DNA of 64,000 nucleotides, taken from Segatella copri (GTDB lineage: Bacteria > Bacteroidota > Bacteroidia > Bacteroidales > Bacteroidaceae). Positions within the stretch are counted from its first letter, which is position 1; each line of letters begins with the position of its first letter. The notes beneath the pieces are model-generated. The model did not search any database. It had not been told where the DNA came from and worked only from the letters and a program-made list of their open reading frames with translations. Position numbers and translations under genes: made by a program. Below are positions 35,647 through 43,195 of this stretch, piece by piece. The stretch covers positions 806,001-870,000 of the forward strand of contig NZ_CP042464.1 of NCBI RefSeq assembly GCF_015074785.1, given 5' to 3'.

Positions 35647-36164
35647 TTGCTCTTCTTTATCATATCTATCTCATCCTGTAGATAGAAGATTGCTTTGCTC
35701 AAATCCTGCACTCTCTGTTCTCGCTCTGAAAGGTTCATTTCCTTCTTTCCCTTGCGTAAAAGATACTTTACTGCCGAGCCGCAGTTAAAATCAAGGTGTC
35801 GGCAAATATCAATCGGCTCTATGCCGCAGAGTTCCTTTAGCCAAGCGTAATGGTTAGGGTGATTAACCATTTCTTCCTTTTCCTCTGTGACAATAGTACC
35901 ATTTTTTGCAATCTCTTCAAACTGAATTGGAATATTCTTTCTATATACAAGATTGTATTCGTCTGGTATAATATTGCATTCTACAATACATCTACCTACC
36001 TTGATAACTTTCAATCTGAGAGGGCAAATATTGGCTAGCGAAAATCTTTCTTCTCCGATGTTATAAACGTAAACTTCTAGTCTATCATTTACATGGACTA
36101 CCATACTAGGCTCTATTGGTAAGGTAAATACCAACCCTTCACGTATCTTCATTGATTCTATCAT
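35643..36164 (-). CDS. DUF3310 protein
   Basis: The 173-residue protein has an unassigned beta-rich N-terminal half. From about residue 100 it carries NHPNHYAWLKELCGIEPIDI followed by CRHLDFNCGSAVKYLLRKGK, the DUF3310 signature (also called phage nucleotide-kinase-like, as in T7 gp1.7 relatives). The role is usually assigned to nucleotide metabolism but is poorly defined. Confidence 0.8.
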   Translation of the reverse strand: MIESMKIREGLVFTLPIEPSMVVHVNDRLEVYVYNIGEERFSLANICPLRLKVIKVGRCIVECNIIPDEYNLVYRKNIPIQFEEIAKNGTIVTEEKEEMVNHPNHYAWLKELCGIEPIDICRHLDFNCGSAVKYLLRKGKKEMNLSEREQRVQDLSKAIFYLQDEIDMIKKSK

Positions 36165-36208
36165 AATTCTTACTTTTTAAAAAGTTTATCAACTGCTAAT
36201 TCCTGTAA

Positions 36209-36430
36209 TTACGGATGCATACATCTTACAACCCTTGCTTCTGTATTATTTTTCTTCTGATAGCAACAGATATTGCATTCAAGTGCCCCAACCTTATTTA
36301 TGGCGTGCGTATATCGCCCACATTCGCCGAAAGGACAATCTGTAATATACTCAATACCGCCGTGAATAAACTCACGTACCTCATATTTAACTGCCGTATT
36401 CGGCTTCTTTTCTTTCTTTTGGTATAACAT
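36209..36430 (-). CDS. Small zinc-finger-like protein
   Basis: The 73-residue protein has cysteine pairs DCPFGEC and ECNICC plus a last RCMHP, which suggests a zinc ribbon. The function is unknown. Confidence 0.55.
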   Translation of the reverse strand: MLYQKKEKKPNTAVKYEVREFIHGGIEYITDCPFGECGRYTHAINKVGALECNICCYQKKNNTEARVVRCMHP

Positions 36431-36431
36431 A

Positions 36432-36662
36432 TTATCTTATCTCAATTTTGATTTTATAAATCGACTTCTGCTTCAAGTTTTCCGTGCCATCAAGCAAAAG
36501 ATGAGCAATGATGTTATCTACTGATTCGCTAATAGCTCTCTTCGTATATTCGTGATAACTGCCGTCTTCTTTTTCTTGATAGACATTTACACTGCCAGAG
36601 CTATCATCTGTGACAATAACCCCATTATCGGCGAACTCTAGCTTAAAATTAAGTTTTTCCAT
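36432..36662 (-). CDS. Small unknown protein
   Basis: The 76-residue protein has an N-terminal strand-rich half (LNFKLEFADNGVIVTDDSSG) and a helix with ESVDNIIAHLLLD. It stops one base before its downstream neighbour starts. The function is unknown. Confidence 0.55.
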   Translation of the reverse strand: MEKLNFKLEFADNGVIVTDDSSGSVNVYQEKEDGSYHEYTKRAISESVDNIIAHLLLDGTENLKQKSIYKIKIEIR

Positions 36663-36666
36663 ATAA

Positions 36667-36966
36667 TTATTTTTTTTGTTCCATAAAATGTTTCTGTTGT
36701 ATTAACATCATTCTTGTAATCAGATTCTGCATCTTTTCGATAATAAACTTCGGGGTCTCCGAAGTTCTGATAAAGAAAGGATGCTTCCCTCTCTTATGCT
36801 TATTGAAGAATAAAGCATCATCTTCACCCTCTATCTTTACAGCTATCATGTACTGACCGATGAAGAGGTGGGCACTTCCCTCTTTTCTCTTTCGAGGTGT
36901 GGTGTATTTGATACCGTTCTCGTCTAAGAAAGACATTAGCTTCTTTAATTTCGTTTCATTTTTCAT
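36667..36966 (-). CDS. Conserved small protein, unknown
   Basis: The 99-residue protein has FLDENGIKYTTPRKRKEGSA followed by AVKIEGEDDALFFNKHKRG and HPFFIRTSETPKFIIEKMQN. I recall this pattern in Bacteroidetes genomes as an uncharacterised family, with a strand-loop-strand core like a small nuclease-fold domain. It has an AGGAGATAT ribosome-binding motif upstream. Confidence 0.58.
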   Translation of the reverse strand: MKNETKLKKLMSFLDENGIKYTTPRKRKEGSAHLFIGQYMIAVKIEGEDDALFFNKHKRGKHPFFIRTSETPKFIIEKMQNLITRMMLIQQKHFMEQKK

Positions 36967-36985
36967 CTTGCATATCTCCTATAGT

Positions 36986-37429
36986 TTAGTTATCGCTTAA
37001 CATTTTCTCAACCTCATTATCGTATTTGTTTCTTTTGCACCAAGTAGTGAGGTCAAAGATTACTTCCGCTTCCTTTCTAAAGCTCTTGTATAAGCTCAGA
37101 TAGTTTTTCTTTGTTTGTGCGTTAGCCTTTCTCGCCTCGTGGAAAAAGGTAAAGTAATTCTTAAAATATTCCGAATGTATTGTGATAATATCGGCATCTT
37201 CGCATTTTTGCATCATAAACAGCGTTGCTTCTACCATAACGACTGCCTTTGAAGCGCAATAGATGTGATTCTTTTCTTTTGCTACAACTTCTCCGTTCCT
37301 TATGATGATAACTGAAAATTTTCCTGTTGCGAACTTATCTTCATAATCACAACTTACGTAGCACTCATATCCAACAAGTTCTTTTGCTGGTGTGAGGTAA
37401 GTATCGAGCCAATTTTTCTTTTTCTCCAT
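36986..37429 (-). CDS. Unknown protein, possible RNase H-like fold
   Basis: The 147-residue protein has strands GKFSVIIIRNGEVVAKEKN, a helix with VMVEATLFMMQKCEDADI and IITIHSEYFKNYF, an order that recalls RNase H-type folds, but the catalytic acids cannot be confirmed. It is preceded by AGGAGATACAAA before its ATG, the phage-wide ribosome-binding motif. Confidence 0.5.
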   Translation of the reverse strand: MEKKKNWLDTYLTPAKELVGYECYVSCDYEDKFATGKFSVIIIRNGEVVAKEKNHIYCASKAVVMVEATLFMMQKCEDADIITIHSEYFKNYFTFFHEARKANAQTKKNYLSLYKSFRKEAEVIFDLTTWCKRNKYDNEVEKMLSDN

Positions 37430-37514
37430 TTTGTATCTCCTGTGTTATTATATAATCGGGTGGGGGCATACGGGCGCACGTTAGTTAATTATTTCTTGGG
37501 GCTGTCGCCCCTAT

Positions 37515-37566
37515 AAGGGAATAAATTTAATTAAAGCCCAAATCCCTTATTTTATTATTTTTGATT
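37515..37566 (-). terminator. Hairpin between 37576 and 37429 genes
   Basis: On the minus strand AAGGGAT pairs with ATTCCCTT around an AT-rich loop of about 20 nt; a second short hairpin, GGGGCgacaGCCCC, follows at about 37497-37514. Together they lie between two minus-strand genes. T-runs are weak, so it may only attenuate. Confidence 0.45.
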
Positions 37567-37575
37567 TTACATAAA

Positions 37576-38373
37576 CTACATTTTCGCCTCCTTTCTTCTC
37601 ATACCATGACGAGATATTGATATTGCATCGTCCATCTGCATACGATAGATATTCGATTCAATGGAAAATGCACTTCTACTTTTTGCGTTTATAACTATTA
37701 TAGAACCTTCAAAATCCGTAATAGCCATATTGTTAGTACATACCTTTGCATCGCACCTTACTTCCTTGATTCTTGTGCGCTTATTGATGATACCCTTGTT
37801 TATAAGCTGATTTGTAACTTTGAACGCTTGGTACATCGTACCATAGATAACATCCTTGATTCTGTCATAAGATAAACCTTTGTTATCGCTAAACTTCTTC
37901 CTCAACATACGACTTTCACGTTTGAGAGCCTTGCGAATAGTCTTTGCATTTCTCCCATTCGTCCCCTTATTGTGCGTATTGATTACGTCCTCTTGCATTC
38001 TAACTTGGTTCTCCATGACAATCCTTCTCAAAAGGTTTTTGAGGGCAGGAAATGTCATCTTCGTCAAATCATTCTTGCGAAGCTTATAACTATATCCATT
38101 ATTTGAATGTATGCTACGTGCAATGAATCTCTTCTTTCCATTTTTCTCTTCAAAACGGAAATACCCTATCTTGCAACCATATTCAAGCAGTCTCTTTAAT
38201 TTATTATTGTCAATATGCAATAATTTAGCACAATGATTATATGATACAAGATTAAGGTCTGATGAGCGGAATAAGAGCTTTATTTTAAGGAGCAAGCAGA
38301 AGGCATCTAAGCGATTCCTATCGCTCAGAGCAAACTTAGCTTCCTGTATTCCTATTCTTATTCTTTTCATCAT
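37576..38373 (-). CDS. Winged-helix-like protein near a divergent promoter region
   Basis: I place the start at ATG 38373 (MMKRIRIGIQ, 265 residues); the frame reaches 38424 but those extra residues are AT-rich leader. Residues 30-80 (VSYNHCAKLLHIDNNKLKRL, then a basic strand) look like a winged helix, and the middle is strongly basic (KTIRKALKRESRMLRKKF). A DNA-binding or replication role is likely; no family is named. It is transcribed divergently from the 38.7-58.6 kb block. Confidence 0.6.
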   Translation of the reverse strand: MMKRIRIGIQEAKFALSDRNRLDAFCLLLKIKLLFRSSDLNLVSYNHCAKLLHIDNNKLKRLLEYGCKIGYFRFEEKNGKKRFIARSIHSNNGYSYKLRKNDLTKMTFPALKNLLRRIVMENQVRMQEDVINTHNKGTNGRNAKTIRKALKRESRMLRKKFSDNKGLSYDRIKDVIYGTMYQAFKVTNQLINKGIINKRTRIKEVRCDAKVCTNNMAITDFEGSIIVINAKSRSAFSIESNIYRMQMDDAISISRHGMRRKEAKM

Positions 38374-38728
38374 TATATATATATTAATGTAAAAACCAAA
38401 CAGATGAAAGGTGCTATCTATCATTCTGCTTGGTTTGTATATCGAACCCTTTCACTTGTGTTGATTGGGCATATATGATTCTTTTCTTTGCTTGGAAAAT
38501 AGCACTTTCCTTTTTATGCCGCAAAATTATAAAGAAAATCTGAGATATTCGCTTAAAATCTATTAAAAAACTAATAGTTAGTATTAATAAACTAAAAATA
38601 GCTATTAGAAAATTTGGCAGTCTGAGATAAAGTTATTAATTTTGCGGTATCAAAGTTAATAAAATAGCTTTTGATACATATAATTAATGTGGAAATTATT
38701 AATAAATTAAAAATAGGAGATACGAAAA
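38374..38728. promoter_or_regulatory. Divergent regulatory region between minus and plus blocks
   Basis: This 355-bp gap has no gene. A minus -7 box TAATTTTG (38529-38522) faces left. A rightward promoter has TTTG (38613-38616), a 20-nt spacer and TAATTTTG (38637-38644). Between them lies CTATTA-N6-TAATAG (38560-38577), with an extra CTATTA half-site at 38602. The layout suggests one regulator controlling both directions. Confidence 0.65.
38560..38577. promoter_or_regulatory. Candidate operator CTATTA-N6-TAATAG
   Basis: A perfect 6+6 inverted repeat with a 6-bp spacer lies between two divergent promoters, 35 bp before the -33 box of the rightward one. It is the best-matching copy of the recurring repeat. 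Confidence 0.55.
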
Positions 38729-38860
38729 ATGAAAAAAGAAAAAGACATGATGAATCCATGTAATTGGAGAACCGAAGATGTAAAAGATGCGGTACAAGCA
38801 GCAATGCTTGCCGCTAGTGGAATTATTTTAGCGTATGCTGTTATCTGGCTCGCTTACTAA
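38729..38860 (+). CDS. Small single-TM protein (43 aa)
   Basis: The frame opens at ATG 38729, 15 bp after an AGGAGATAC motif, and is the first gene of the rightward block. The C-terminal half (AMLAASGIILAYAVIW) is a transmembrane helix. The function is unknown. Confidence 0.55.
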   Translation: MKKEKDMMNPCNWRTEDVKDAVQAAMLAASGIILAYAVIWLAY

Positions 38861-38873
38861 AAATGGAGGTAAT

Positions 38874-39155
38874 ATGGAGATAGTAACAACATTAGTTAAG
38901 TTCCGTTGTCGCAAGGATAAAATGATGGAGCAGTCAAAGAATGCTCAGATTTTTCTCTTTGAAGGCAAAGAAGGTAAGACAAAGGTATTCGTACCAAAGT
39001 CAAAGTTAATTATTAAGGAGGATGCAATTAGTGATAACTACAATCTTTGCATCATACCTAAATGGGTATTCCTTAGCACAAAGAACCTTTCGCAGAATGT
39101 TGAGTTGGTAGGAGAAACGCAACACATGGAGGTTCTCAATGATATTGAAGATTAA
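38874..39155 (+). CDS. Small unknown early protein
   Basis: Start ATG 38874 follows a GGAGG. The 93-residue protein is beta-rich with KTKVFVPKSKLIIKEDAISD and IIPKWVFLSTKNLSQN. No family recognised. Confidence 0.55.
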   Translation: MEIVTTLVKFRCRKDKMMEQSKNAQIFLFEGKEGKTKVFVPKSKLIIKEDAISDNYNLCIIPKWVFLSTKNLSQNVELVGETQHMEVLNDIED

Positions 39156-39211
39156 TAGTATATATAGTAATAATTATTTTGTTTAATGTATTAAAAATAG
39201 GAGATACAACA

Positions 39212-40186
39212 ATGAACACAATGGCAATGAATTTGATGGCACAGCCAAGAGTAAATGAAGTAGCGGTTGCAAAGCAGCCAGAGTTGAAGAGTGATAACAT
39301 GAATCAGTTCTTGGATTTCGAAACATCTAAGGTACAGATTCTGACAATCGACCAGCTTGAACGCACCGAGAAAGAGAATGATGTGTACGGAAAGCCTTTG
39401 AAGGGTATATATCATTTTGACCTCATTCATCAGGTGGAAGACTTGTGCGAGAAGCACGGCTATAAGGCTGAGATTTACGACCTCTTTGCGGCGAATAACA
39501 AAGACCGCAATACTCCAGGTGTTACCCGTTTGCCTCAAAAGGAAGCTTTGATGGGTGATAGAGCTGTAGAGGCTCATATCCTTCGCCGAGTATTCTGTAA
39601 TATTCGCTTGCGTGACTTTGATAAAGGAGAGGGCAATGATGAGATTACAACCAATATGGCGGTATCATTCCATCAGAAGGGTATTCAGTTAGGTATCGGT
39701 AGAAACGTAGTTATCTGTCACAATCAATGTATGCTTAGTGCTGAACATTACGCTGCTACCTACTCAGATATCAATAGCGGAAGAGGAGCTTTTAAGCTCG
39801 ATGAGCTTCTTCAACGTGCTAACGCTTGGCTTGCTAATCTGAGAGGCATCATTGATGCCAATGATGAAATGATTGAGCGTATGAAAAATCGTGAGATTAA
39901 AGCACAGGAAATGTTTACCATCATTGGTATGCTGACCTCACTCCGTGTTGCTGCTGAAACGAAATACAAAGGCATTCGCAACCCTCAGGTCATTCCTCTC
40001 AATCAGGCACAGATTGGTCGCTTGACCGAGAAAATGATGATTGCCTACTACGAGCGCAATATTGTTACCGCTTGGGATTTGTATAATGCGGCTACCGATA
40101 TGTATAAGTCAACTCAGCTCGACCAGCCAATGATTCTTTCACAGAACTTGGCAATGAGTAGCTTCATTCAGAATAAGTTGATTTAA
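39212..40186 (+). CDS. DUF932/DUF3871-like early protein
   Basis: I chose ATG 39212 because it follows AGGAGATACAACA directly; an upstream in-frame ATG has no such signal. The 324-residue protein has a core with MAVSFHQKGIQLGIGRNVVI followed by CHNQCMLSAEHYA, resembling DUF932/DUF3871 phage-plasmid proteins, then a long helical C-terminus. These families are common early genes on mobile DNA; the function is unknown. An intrinsic terminator follows. Confidence 0.6.
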   Translation: MNTMAMNLMAQPRVNEVAVAKQPELKSDNMNQFLDFETSKVQILTIDQLERTEKENDVYGKPLKGIYHFDLIHQVEDLCEKHGYKAEIYDLFAANNKDRNTPGVTRLPQKEALMGDRAVEAHILRRVFCNIRLRDFDKGEGNDEITTNMAVSFHQKGIQLGIGRNVVICHNQCMLSAEHYAATYSDINSGRGAFKLDELLQRANAWLANLRGIIDANDEMIERMKNREIKAQEMFTIIGMLTSLRVAAETKYKGIRNPQVIPLNQAQIGRLTEKMMIAYYERNIVTAWDLYNAATDMYKSTQLDQPMILSQNLAMSSFIQNKLI

Positions 40187-40235
40187 AATATAACTACATA
40201 AGATTGAATATTGAAGTCATAAGAAAGTCGATAAT

Positions 40236-40270
40236 AAGAGCCATAAAGCCGCCGTGAGGTGTCGGCTCTT
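40236..40270 (+). terminator. Terminator after the 39212-40186 gene
   Basis: Arms AAGAGCC (40236-40242) and GGCTCTT (40264-40270) pair perfectly, then TCTCTTAG. Located 50 bp after the stop codon. Confidence 0.7.
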
Positions 40271-40532
40271 TCTCTTAGAAGAATTATTTTATTCAGATAA
40301 ATCTTGCCGTGAGGTAAGTTTTATGACGTTATTTTTGAAAATTTCATCTTTTTGCCCTACGGCGGTAGGGCATTTATATCCCGAGAAAAACCAATCGCAC
40401 GGGGTGCGTGAGCTGTAGAATAGTGGTTCCGACTTCTTTTAGTTAGAATAGATGTATGTATTATTTTCCATGCTTTTAAAGTATATGCGAAGATACTCCG
40501 TAATAAGCAGCTCTTAATAAGCGGAGGTTGGC

Positions 40533-40557
40533 GAGGGTTCGATTCCCTCTCTTGGGG
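40533..40557 (+). other. tRNA-like T-arm and 3' acceptor strand
   Basis: G40533-G40537 pairs with C40545-C40549 around the canonical loop TTCGATT, then seven bases TCTTGGG and G. The 5' half of a tRNA is not found at normal distance. Phages often carry the 3' end of a tRNA gene as the identity core of their attachment site, which is one reading. CGGAG (40522-40526) could pair with CTCCG (40496-40500), but across a 21-nt loop. Confidence 0.45.
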
Positions 40558-40581
40558 CTATGTTTTTTTAATATATATAAT

Positions 40582-40968
40582 ATGACAGATTTTAACGGAA
40601 AATTAAATTTGCTGAAGCTCAAAAGAGCTGGCGTAATGCAAATCCAAGGTCGAACCGAGGTGCTTCGGTGTGTGGTTATTCCTATCGAAGATAATAGTAT
40701 CTTCGTTACAACAGATGATAATAATCAACCAAAGGCTGCTTATCTCGACCTTACTGCTTGGGAATTAAAGAACCCTAAGTATGACGAGACTCACATGATT
40801 AAACAGTCGTTGCCTAAAGAGGTTCGTGAGAAAATGACAGATGAGGAGAAAAAGGCGATGCCTATCCTTGGTGGTTTAAAGCCTGTAATTTTTGAAAGTC
40901 AGAATGCGGCTTCTTCTTGTGCTGCACCTTTTGCTCAAACACAGGATTTGAATGACTTACCTTTCTGA
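40582..40968 (+). CDS. SSB-like protein with acidic DLPF tail
   Basis: I start at ATG 40582 (MTDFNGKLNLLKLKRAG); upstream in-frame sequence lies in the tRNA-like element. The 128-residue protein is beta-rich at the N-terminus and ends in a disordered tail closing with DLNDLPF. That tip resembles the SSB C-terminal peptide (acidic residues then PF) that recruits partner proteins, so I suspect a phage single-strand binding protein. The OB fold itself cannot be confirmed by eye. Confidence 0.6.
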   Translation: MTDFNGKLNLLKLKRAGVMQIQGRTEVLRCVVIPIEDNSIFVTTDDNNQPKAAYLDLTAWELKNPKYDETHMIKQSLPKEVREKMTDEEKKAMPILGGLKPVIFESQNAASSCAAPFAQTQDLNDLPF

Positions 40969-41020
40969 GCACAGACTCTCTTAAATAATGGTTTTAGATT
41001 AGTTTTAGATTATTAGAAAT

Positions 41021-41485
41021 ATGAGAAGTAGAACGAGTAATTGGTTTGAGGTAGGAATCCGCTACCAAAAGACCCAAGAAGATGGTTCAGAGAAATCTGT
41101 GACCGAAAAGTATGCGATTGATGCCTTATCCTTTACGGAAGGTGAGAGTGCAATCACAGAGGAAATGGCTGCTTATATTAGCGGTGAGTTTAAGGTTAAG
41201 TCAATGCAAGAGGCTTCGTACAGAGAGGTGTTCTTTTCTGATAAGGATGATGATGATTGCTGGTATAAAGCAAAGTTACAATTCATCTCCTATGACGATA
41301 AAACCAATAAGGAGAGACGTAGCAACGTGACTTACCTCGTGCAAGCAAAGTCTATGCACCGAGCAATAAGTAACATTGATGAGGTAATGGGGAAGACACT
41401 TATCGACTATGATATTGTGGGACTTAATAAAACGACAATCACAGATATCTTTGAGCATGATTTGGAAAAGCATCAAGGGCTTTGA
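41021..41485 (+). CDS. DUF4494 protein
   Basis: The 154-residue protein matches the Bacteroidetes DUF4494 pattern: W-F-E-V-x-x-R-Y-Q-K near the start, DALSFTEGESAITEEMAAYI in the middle and MGKTLIDYDIVGLNKTTITD at the end. Function unknown; it is frequent on phages and mobile elements. Its 3' end overlaps the start of an HNH endonuclease gene by 29 bp, consistent with endonuclease insertion just here. Confidence 0.78.
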   Translation: MRSRTSNWFEVGIRYQKTQEDGSEKSVTEKYAIDALSFTEGESAITEEMAAYISGEFKVKSMQEASYREVFFSDKDDDDCWYKAKLQFISYDDKTNKERRSNVTYLVQAKSMHRAISNIDEVMGKTLIDYDIVGLNKTTITDIFEHDLEKHQGL

Positions 41486-41999
41486 GCAAAGTTATGATAT
41501 ATCAGATACAGGATTAGTTCGTTCTAAGGTAAATAATAAAGGAAAGTTAAGATATTTAATAAAGAAAACTCATGTAAATAATAACGGTTACGAGGTTGTT
41601 CCTCTTAGTCATAAAGGGAAACGTAAACTTTTGGCAGTACATCGTATTGTTGCATTAGCTTTCATTCCTAACCCAGAGAATTATCCGCAGATTAATCATA
41701 AAAATGAGAATAAACTTGATAATACGGTTGCTAACTTAGAATGGTGCACTTCTAAATATAACTGTCAATATGGAAGTAGAACAGAAAGAATGCGAATGAA
41801 AAGACGAAAAGATAAGCGTTCTTTTAATGTAGAGCAAATCGATAAAGAAGGAAATGTTGTTAATACTTTCTTTTCTATGAAAGAGGCTCAAAGAATTACA
41901 GGTATAAGAGAAAGTGGTATCTCAAAGTGTGTAAATGGAATAATATTATCAAGTGGAGGATTTTATTGGAGAAGAATAAATAATAAAATAAAAAAGTAA
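41457..41999 (+). CDS. NUMOD4-HNH homing-type endonuclease
   Basis: The start ATG 41457 (MIWKSIKGFEQSYDISDTG, 180 residues) matches the usual NUMOD4 opening W..I.G....Y..S..G. The HNH core follows: VHRIVALAFIPNPENYPQIN followed by HKNENKLDNTVANLEWCT. The C-terminus (MKEAQRITGIRESGISKCVN) is an IENR1/NUMOD1-like DNA-binding repeat. Such free-standing genes are selfish elements that cut at their own insertion site. The gene overlaps the DUF4494 end. Confidence 0.88.
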   Translation: MIWKSIKGFEQSYDISDTGLVRSKVNNKGKLRYLIKKTHVNNNGYEVVPLSHKGKRKLLAVHRIVALAFIPNPENYPQINHKNENKLDNTVANLEWCTSKYNCQYGSRTERMRMKRRKDKRSFNVEQIDKEGNVVNTFFSMKEAQRITGIRESGISKCVNGIILSSGGFYWRRINNKIKK

Positions 42000-42003
42000 G
42001 ATT

Positions 42004-42537
42004 ATGGCAAGACCTAAGAAAAATGGCGCAGAACAGCCTTTAAATTTAGATGGCAATAATATGCCTATGGAGAATGAGAACGCTCAGCAGAGCCACGAAA
42101 ATGCGGCTCAGCAGCAAAGTGAGGAGCAAGTTGAGGAGTTTGAGGAAGAGGATGAGTTTCCTTTTGAAATAAAGGATGGAGTTCCTTCCCCTATTAATAA
42201 TAATGGTTCGTTCATTATCTACGCTCCTACTGATATTGAATCCCGTAAAGGTCGAATCCCTGTAAATATGGGTATTACTCTCAGAGAGGGTTATCGTGGC
42301 TTGATTGTTCCAATCACAGCCAATGCAATTTATGGTCTTCCTACTGAATCAGATTATCGCTTACAGCATTCTGATGTGATTTCCACACAGGTAGGGGAGG
42401 AGGAAGAGGTAAGGCTCGTACTCTCTATCAATGACGAGACAATGATACAGGAGCAGACAAACTTTGGCTCACGCTCCCGTAATCTTATTATCCCGAAGGG
42501 TACTCCGCTTGCCATTCTTGTGATTTTTAAGCTGTGA
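42004..42537 (+). CDS. dUTPase-like fold protein (uncertain)
   Basis: The 177-residue protein has an acidic, Gln/Glu-rich N-terminal 60 residues and then a beta-rich domain: RIPVNMGITLREGYRGLIVP and RNLIIPKGTPLAILVIF. The order recalls trimeric dUTPases (GI.IP.GY.G.I followed by P-x-G-x-x-x-A), but the catalytic Asp and Ser motifs are not clear. It may be a degenerate or regulatory dUTPase-like protein. Confidence 0.45.
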   Translation: MARPKKNGAEQPLNLDGNNMPMENENAQQSHENAAQQQSEEQVEEFEEEDEFPFEIKDGVPSPINNNGSFIIYAPTDIESRKGRIPVNMGITLREGYRGLIVPITANAIYGLPTESDYRLQHSDVISTQVGEEEEVRLVLSINDETMIQEQTNFGSRSRNLIIPKGTPLAILVIFKL

Positions 42538-42548
42538 AATATATAATT

Positions 42549-42584
42549 GCGGATGGAGGTCTATTCTATAGTATCTCCTTCCGC
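42549..42584 (+). other. Intergenic hairpin
   Basis: GCGGA-t-GGAG pairs with CTCC-t-TCCGC around an AT-rich loop of 15 nt, just after the 42004-42537 gene. No T-run beyond CTCTATT. It may be a weak terminator or a processing site. Confidence 0.45.
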
Positions 42585-42599
42585 TCTATTAAGTAAACT

Positions 42600-42752
42600 A
42601 TGACAGAAGTTGAACGTAAAATGCGCAGAAGTAAATACGGCAAGACCTACTATCAAAAGCATCGTGAAGCTTGCATCGAAAGAGCCAAAGCTTGGTACAA
42701 TGCTCATAAAGAGTATCGTAGGCTGTATATGCTTGCGTATAATGGTAAATAG
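42600..42752 (+). CDS. Small basic protein (50 aa)
   Basis: ATG 42600 to stop 42752. It is strongly basic and aromatic (KMRRSKYGKTYYQKHREACI), which suggests nucleic-acid binding. I have seen similar short basic ORFs in Bacteroides phages; the function is unknown. Confidence 0.55.
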   Translation: MTEVERKMRRSKYGKTYYQKHREACIERAKAWYNAHKEYRRLYMLAYNGK

Positions 42753-42761
42753 TATTTTTAT

Positions 42762-42956
42762 ATGGATGAGTTGGATAAAATTAAAGAGTTGAATACTCAA
42801 TATAAATTGCTGCGAAATAACGGAATGGTGGTAAAAGTAGACCTCGTAACCAATGTGGGAACTTATGTAGTAAAGAACCCTAACATTATTAGCAAGGTGC
42901 TTGACTTACTTATCCGTGAATCGCAGAAGCAGATAGAAAGTGAGGTGAATACATGA
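42762..42956 (+). CDS. Small unknown early protein
   Basis: 64 residues with strands in the middle (MVVKVDLVTNVGTYVVKNP) and a C-terminal helix. The stop overlaps the next ATG (ATGA). Confidence 0.5.
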   Translation: MDELDKIKELNTQYKLLRNNGMVVKVDLVTNVGTYVVKNPNIISKVLDLLIRESQKQIESEVNT

Positions 42957-43195
42957 TAGGATTGAATGATAGACCAACAAGAGCAAAAAGGGTTGTTGTG
43001 GTTCAGTTAAAAGACAAAAAGCCTGAACCTTTCCTTACTTGCCCAGAGATTTATTTAAAGTACGATAAAGAGAAGATTGGCATCTGTCTTAATGCTCTAT
43101 GGAATGCTCTTGCTAAAGATGGTTTCTACGAGAATAAGAAATGCAAAATCTCTTATCAGAATATCGAACAATTAAAAACATTGGCATGGGAGTAA
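42953..43195 (+). CDS. Small unknown early protein
   Basis: 80 residues, coupled to both neighbours. KEKIGICLNALWNALAKDGF looks like a helix pair, and the protein has a basic N-terminus (RPTRAKRVVVVQLKDKK). The function is unknown. Confidence 0.5.
   Translation: MIGLNDRPTRAKRVVVVQLKDKKPEPFLTCPEIYLKYDKEKIGICLNALWNALAKDGFYENKKCKISYQNIEQLKTLAWE

Larger units (their letters stand above)
40187..40581 (+). other. Structured non-coding interval with tRNA-like 3' half
   Basis: This 395-bp gap has no convincing gene. It contains a terminator (40236-40270), hairpins CTTGCC-GTGA-GGTAAG and TGCCCTAC-GGCG-GTAGGGCA, and two copies of GCCGTGAGGT. At 40533-40549 a perfect T-arm (GAGGG-TTCGATT-CCCTC) is followed by TCTTGGG-G, as at the 3' end of a tRNA. 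The only good acceptor partner is CCCGAGA at 40380-40386, giving a 178-nt distance. It may be an attP-like tRNA end, a decayed tRNA, or an unusual tRNA-like RNA. Confidence 0.5.

Noticed and set aside
38374..38424. Extended N-terminus of the 37576-38373 gene (MIDSTFHLFG...)
   Set aside because: It is AT-rich leader with no ribosome-binding signal; MMKRIR at 38373 is more likely.
40528..40581. Extended N-terminus (MARVRFPLLG...) of the SSB-like protein
   Set aside because: It reads through the tRNA-like T-arm; ATG 40582 gives a better start.
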